Source: an uncultured Opitutia bacterium
Lineage (GTDB): Bacteria > Verrucomicrobiota > Verrucomicrobiae > Opitutales > MB11C04
Assembly (NCBI GenBank): GCA_913048545.1
Contig: CAJWWH010000021.1
Span: 1-19,048, forward strand
Length of the DNA: 19,048 bases
Reading direction: 5' to 3'
The translations under genes and the position numbers were made by a program. Under the pieces are notes generated by a model. The model was not told where the DNA came from, made no database searches, and was given only the letters and a program-made list of their open reading frames with translations. Shown in pieces: positions 16,749-19,048 of the stretch (within the stretch, counting starts at the first letter, position 1; each line of letters begins with the position of its first letter).

Positions 16749-18215
16749 ATGAAATTTTCCATCCTCCTCCTTTTTTCAATTTGTCTTTCCTTGCGGGCAG
16801 AGAAACCCAATGTATTAATGATTGCGATCGATGATCAAAATGACTGGATTGGGTACCTTGGCGGGCACCCGATGGTGCAGACACCAAACATTGACAAGCT
16901 TGCCCGATCGGGAACGGCATTTACTAATGCCCATTGCCAATCTCCTCTGTGCAATCCTTCCCGAACGAGTTTAATGATGGGATTACGTCCGTCCTCAACC
17001 GGTATTTACGGACTCGCTCCCTGGATCAGAACGCTTCCTGAATTTAAGGATCTTCTTTCCCTGCCTCAGTACCTTAAGAAACACGGGGGATATCAAACCA
17101 CGACTGGAGGGAAAATTTATCATGGCCGAAATGGAAGAGGAAAAAATGACCGTGAGTTTGATGAAATAGGGCCCCCGTCCGGGGTGGGAGTGAAGCCCAA
17201 GAGCAAGTTGGTCGAGACACCTTTTGGAAATCATCCTCTAGTGGATTGGGGAGTGTTTCCCCACTTGGATCAGGATAAGCAGGATTATAAAGTGGCCACT
17301 TGGGCAATTGATGAAATCAAAAAAGAACGAGACGACCCTTTTTTTATTTCATGCGGATTCTTTCTTCCCCATGTGCCCTGTTATGCCACACAGAAGTGGT
17401 TTGACCTCTATCCGGATGATGACTCGGTATTGCCTGAAATTCTACGCAATGACCGTCTGGATACACCGCGTTTTTCGTGGTATATGCACTGGTATTTGCC
17501 CGAGGTGCGTTTGAAATGGCTAGAGGAAGCGAATCAGTGGAGGAATTTAGTGCGCTCATATCTGGCTTGCACAAGCTTTGTGGACGCCCAAATTGGTCGT
17601 GTTCTCGAAGCACTCGAGCAATCGGAAAAAAAGGACAACACGGTTGTGGTTCTGTGGTCGGACCATGGTTGGCATATTGGAGAAAAAGAGATATCCGGAA
17701 AAAATTCGCTCTGGGATGACAGCACAAGAGTACCCCTTATATTTTCAGGTCCGAAGATAAAAAGCGGACAAATTTGCAACAAACCCGCGGAGTTACTGGA
17801 TGTATATCCCACCCTGATCGAGCTTTGTGATCTTCCCGGCAATGAAAAACTGGAGGGTTTGAGTTTACTCCCCCAATTAGAAGATGCCAACGCCACCCGG
17901 ATTCGTCCCGCAGTGACCACTCACAATCAAAATAATCATGGAGTTCGTTCGGAGGGTTGGAGATTTATTCAGTACGCGGACGGAAAACGCGAACTGTATG
18001 ATATGAGAAATGATCCCAATGAGTGGAAAAATTTGGCCGAAGATCCAAAATTCAAGAAAGTGATTGAAGAACACTTACAGTTCTTACCTTCTGTCAATCT
18101 GCCCCCTGCCCAAGGAAGCCGAAGCCGGATTTTAACTGTTGAGAAAGACCATGTAATTTGGGAGGGCAAGAAAGTTTATCCTAAGGATCCAGTACCAGGG
18201 ATCGAATCTTTTTAG
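16749..18215 (+). CDS. Exported sulfatase, iduronate-2-sulfatase-like
   Basis: 488 residues from the ATG at 16749. A longer in-frame TTG start at 16713 would only add residues ahead of an already complete signal peptide (residues 1-17, cleaved near LRA/EKP). Type I sulfatase motifs: Asp28-Asp29 for calcium, the formylglycine signature C68-N-P-S-R72 followed by TSLMMG, a GGKIYHG segment carrying an active-site Lys, and SDHGWH with Asp305-His306. Cys68 must be converted to formylglycine by a maturase, which is not encoded here. The overall pattern (TPNIDKLARSGTAFTNAHCQSPLCNPSR) resembles iduronate-2-sulfatase-type enzymes of marine PVC bacteria acting on sulfated polysaccharides. Substrate unknown. 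The stop is followed in the same frame by a second PSD1 gene, so an operon is likely. Confidence 0.93.
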   Translation: MKFSILLLFSICLSLRAEKPNVLMIAIDDQNDWIGYLGGHPMVQTPNIDKLARSGTAFTNAHCQSPLCNPSRTSLMMGLRPSSTGIYGLAPWIRTLPEFKDLLSLPQYLKKHGGYQTTTGGKIYHGRNGRGKNDREFDEIGPPSGVGVKPKSKLVETPFGNHPLVDWGVFPHLDQDKQDYKVATWAIDEIKKERDDPFFISCGFFLPHVPCYATQKWFDLYPDDDSVLPEILRNDRLDTPRFSWYMHWYLPEVRLKWLEEANQWRNLVRSYLACTSFVDAQIGRVLEALEQSEKKDNTVVVLWSDHGWHIGEKEISGKNSLWDDSTRVPLIFSGPKIKSGQICNKPAELLDVYPTLIELCDLPGNEKLEGLSLLPQLEDANATRIRPAVTTHNQNNHGVRSEGWRFIQYADGKRELYDMRNDPNEWKNLAEDPKFKKVIEEHLQFLPSVNLPPAQGSRSRILTVEKDHVIWEGKKVYPKDPVPGIESF

Positions 18216-18221
18216 TTTAAT

Positions 18222-19048
18222 TTGTTAATTTTCGGTATTGTTCGGAGTATTTCTGTTGTTATCATACGAAATATTAAGATTCTCCCCATTTTCATATTTT
18301 CCTTTTTCACCTCTTCCTTATTTGTCAATGGAGAGGGAAAACCTGACTTCGCTCGAGAAGTTTTGCCCGTTCTCTCCAACAAGTGTTTTGCTTGTCATGG
18401 ACCTGATACCAAAGAGAAGGATTTAGTGCGGCTGGATCTGGAGGAATTAGCCAAAAAGGATTTGGGCGGATACCATGCTATTGATCCGATCGAACTGGAC
18501 GAAAGTGAACTCTTATTCCGTATTGTGGACGAGGATGACCCAATGCCGCCCAAGGACTTTGGGAAAGCTTTGTCTACCGAAGAAAAAAAGATAATTAAGA
18601 ATTGGGTAAAATCAGGTGCCGAATATTCTCCGCACTGGTCTTTTGTTAGCCCGTCCAAGGGAGAGGTTTCCCCTTCAGGCAATCCGGTGGATCATTTCAT
18701 TGCCCGCGGACTAAAAAAAGCCGGGATTGATTTTGCAGGGGAGGCAGACCGAGCGACTTTGGCAAGGAGGGCATCACTTACCCTTATTGGTCTGCCGCCC
18801 GAGCCCGATGATTTGCTCGCATTCCTCAATGATCAAGAACCCATTGCTTACCAAAACTTTATCACCCGCTTGCTTGCTCGCGTGGACTATGGGGAGCATG
18901 TGGCTCGTTATTGGTTGGATGCAGTACGATACGGAGACACGCACGGTCTCCATTTGGATAACCGCCGTGGGATTTACCCCTACCGAGACTGGGTCGTTCG
19001 AGCCCTGAATGATAATCTGCCTTTTGATGATTTTATCCGTTGGCAATT
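18222..19048 (+). CDS. Planctomycete cytochrome c / DUF1549 (PSD1) protein, 3' truncated by window end
   Basis: Open reading frame of 275 codons running off the window. A hydrophobic signal peptide (ending about SSLFVNG) precedes a planctomycete cytochrome c module with heme motif C55-F-A-C58-H59-GPD and DPMPPKD typical of that family. A linker and the start of DUF1549 follow (VDHFIARGLKKAG, LTLIGLPPEPDDLLAFL, RYWLDAVRYGDTHG, PFDDFIRWQ). DUF1553 is expected beyond the window. Unlike the giant protein at the left end there is no propeller or Ig-like part before DUF1549. The frame has no ATG or GTG between the sulfatase TAG and the heme motif; the TTG at 18222, six bases after that TAG, is the best start but has no Shine-Dalgarno. 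A start at ATT or ATA, or read-through from the sulfatase, are alternatives. Gene identity is firm, the 5' end is not. Confidence 0.85.
   Translation, partial: MLIFGIVRSISVVIIRNIKILPIFIFSFFTSSLFVNGEGKPDFAREVLPVLSNKCFACHGPDTKEKDLVRLDLEELAKKDLGGYHAIDPIELDESELLFRIVDEDDPMPPKDFGKALSTEEKKIIKNWVKSGAEYSPHWSFVSPSKGEVSPSGNPVDHFIARGLKKAGIDFAGEADRATLARRASLTLIGLPPEPDDLLAFLNDQEPIAYQNFITRLLARVDYGEHVARYWLDAVRYGDTHGLHLDNRRGIYPYRDWVVRALNDNLPFDDFIRWQ

Noticed and set aside
17344..17920. Two minus-strand ORFs of 127 and 128 codons opposite the sulfatase gene
   Set aside because: They are shadows of the strongly coding sulfatase frame and carry no recognisable domain.
18238..18426. 62-codon ORF with a hydrophobic start in another frame
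   Set aside because: The neighbouring frame encodes the cytochrome c and DUF1549 motifs continuously. This ORF could matter only if there were an indel near 18260-18320.
1..19048. CRISPR array, tRNA, rRNA, insertion sequence or phage genes
   Set aside because: No regularly spaced repeats, cloverleaf-like stretches, transposase or integrase motifs were seen; nearly all DNA is accounted for by metabolic and envelope genes.

Overview
The window fits a bacterium of the PVC superphylum, most likely a marine verrucomicrobium (Opitutae/Puniceicoccales-like). This is inferred from gene content: two proteins of the planctomycete-type cytochrome c/DUF1549/DUF1553 (PSD1) class, a Tat-exported DUF1501 protein, an iduronate-2-sulfatase-like sulfatase, a small single-RRM RNA-binding protein, moderate G+C, and weak or absent Shine-Dalgarno sequences before several genes. 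The genus cannot be named from the sequence alone.

Region 1 (1-13359, all + strand) holds five closely spaced co-directional genes. The first is a 1958-residue exported multidomain protein: cytochrome c motif, WD40 beta-propeller, Ig-like segments, a CX4CH module, DUF1549 with a third heme motif, and DUF1553 interrupted by a very large insertion. It is followed by a DUF1501 protein, a 775-residue TolC-like outer-membrane lipoprotein, an HlyD/MacA-like periplasmic adaptor and a MacB-like fused ATPase-permease. The last three make a complete tripartite ABC efflux or export pump. The gaps are 58, 29, 70 and 41 bases, so the PSD1/DUF1501 pair and the pump may share a transcript, although a possible internal promoter sits just before the ABC gene.

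Region 2 (13350-16561, all - strand) contains an aldehyde dehydrogenase of the 2-oxoglutarate-semialdehyde type and, 5 bases upstream of it, a glutamate dehydrogenase. Both act at the 2-oxoglutarate node. The aldehyde dehydrogenase gene ends inside the 3' end of the MacB-like gene (10-base tail-to-tail overlap). Further upstream is an RRM protein gene with its own intrinsic terminator.

Region 3 (16749-19048, + strand) holds an exported sulfatase and a second, simpler PSD1 protein cut off by the window end. The second gene lies in the same frame as the sulfatase, has no in-frame ATG or GTG, and probably starts at a TTG six bases after the sulfatase stop. Sulfatase plus PSD1 genes suggests uptake or breakdown of sulfated polysaccharide at the cell envelope; this is inference.

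No tRNA, rRNA, CRISPR array, insertion sequence or phage gene was seen. The longest non-coding stretch is 187 bases (16562-16748). The most unusual points are the architecture of the giant PSD1 protein, its linkage to a tripartite pump whose outer-membrane component has a long extra helical insert, and the one-stop-codon arrangement of sulfatase and PSD1.
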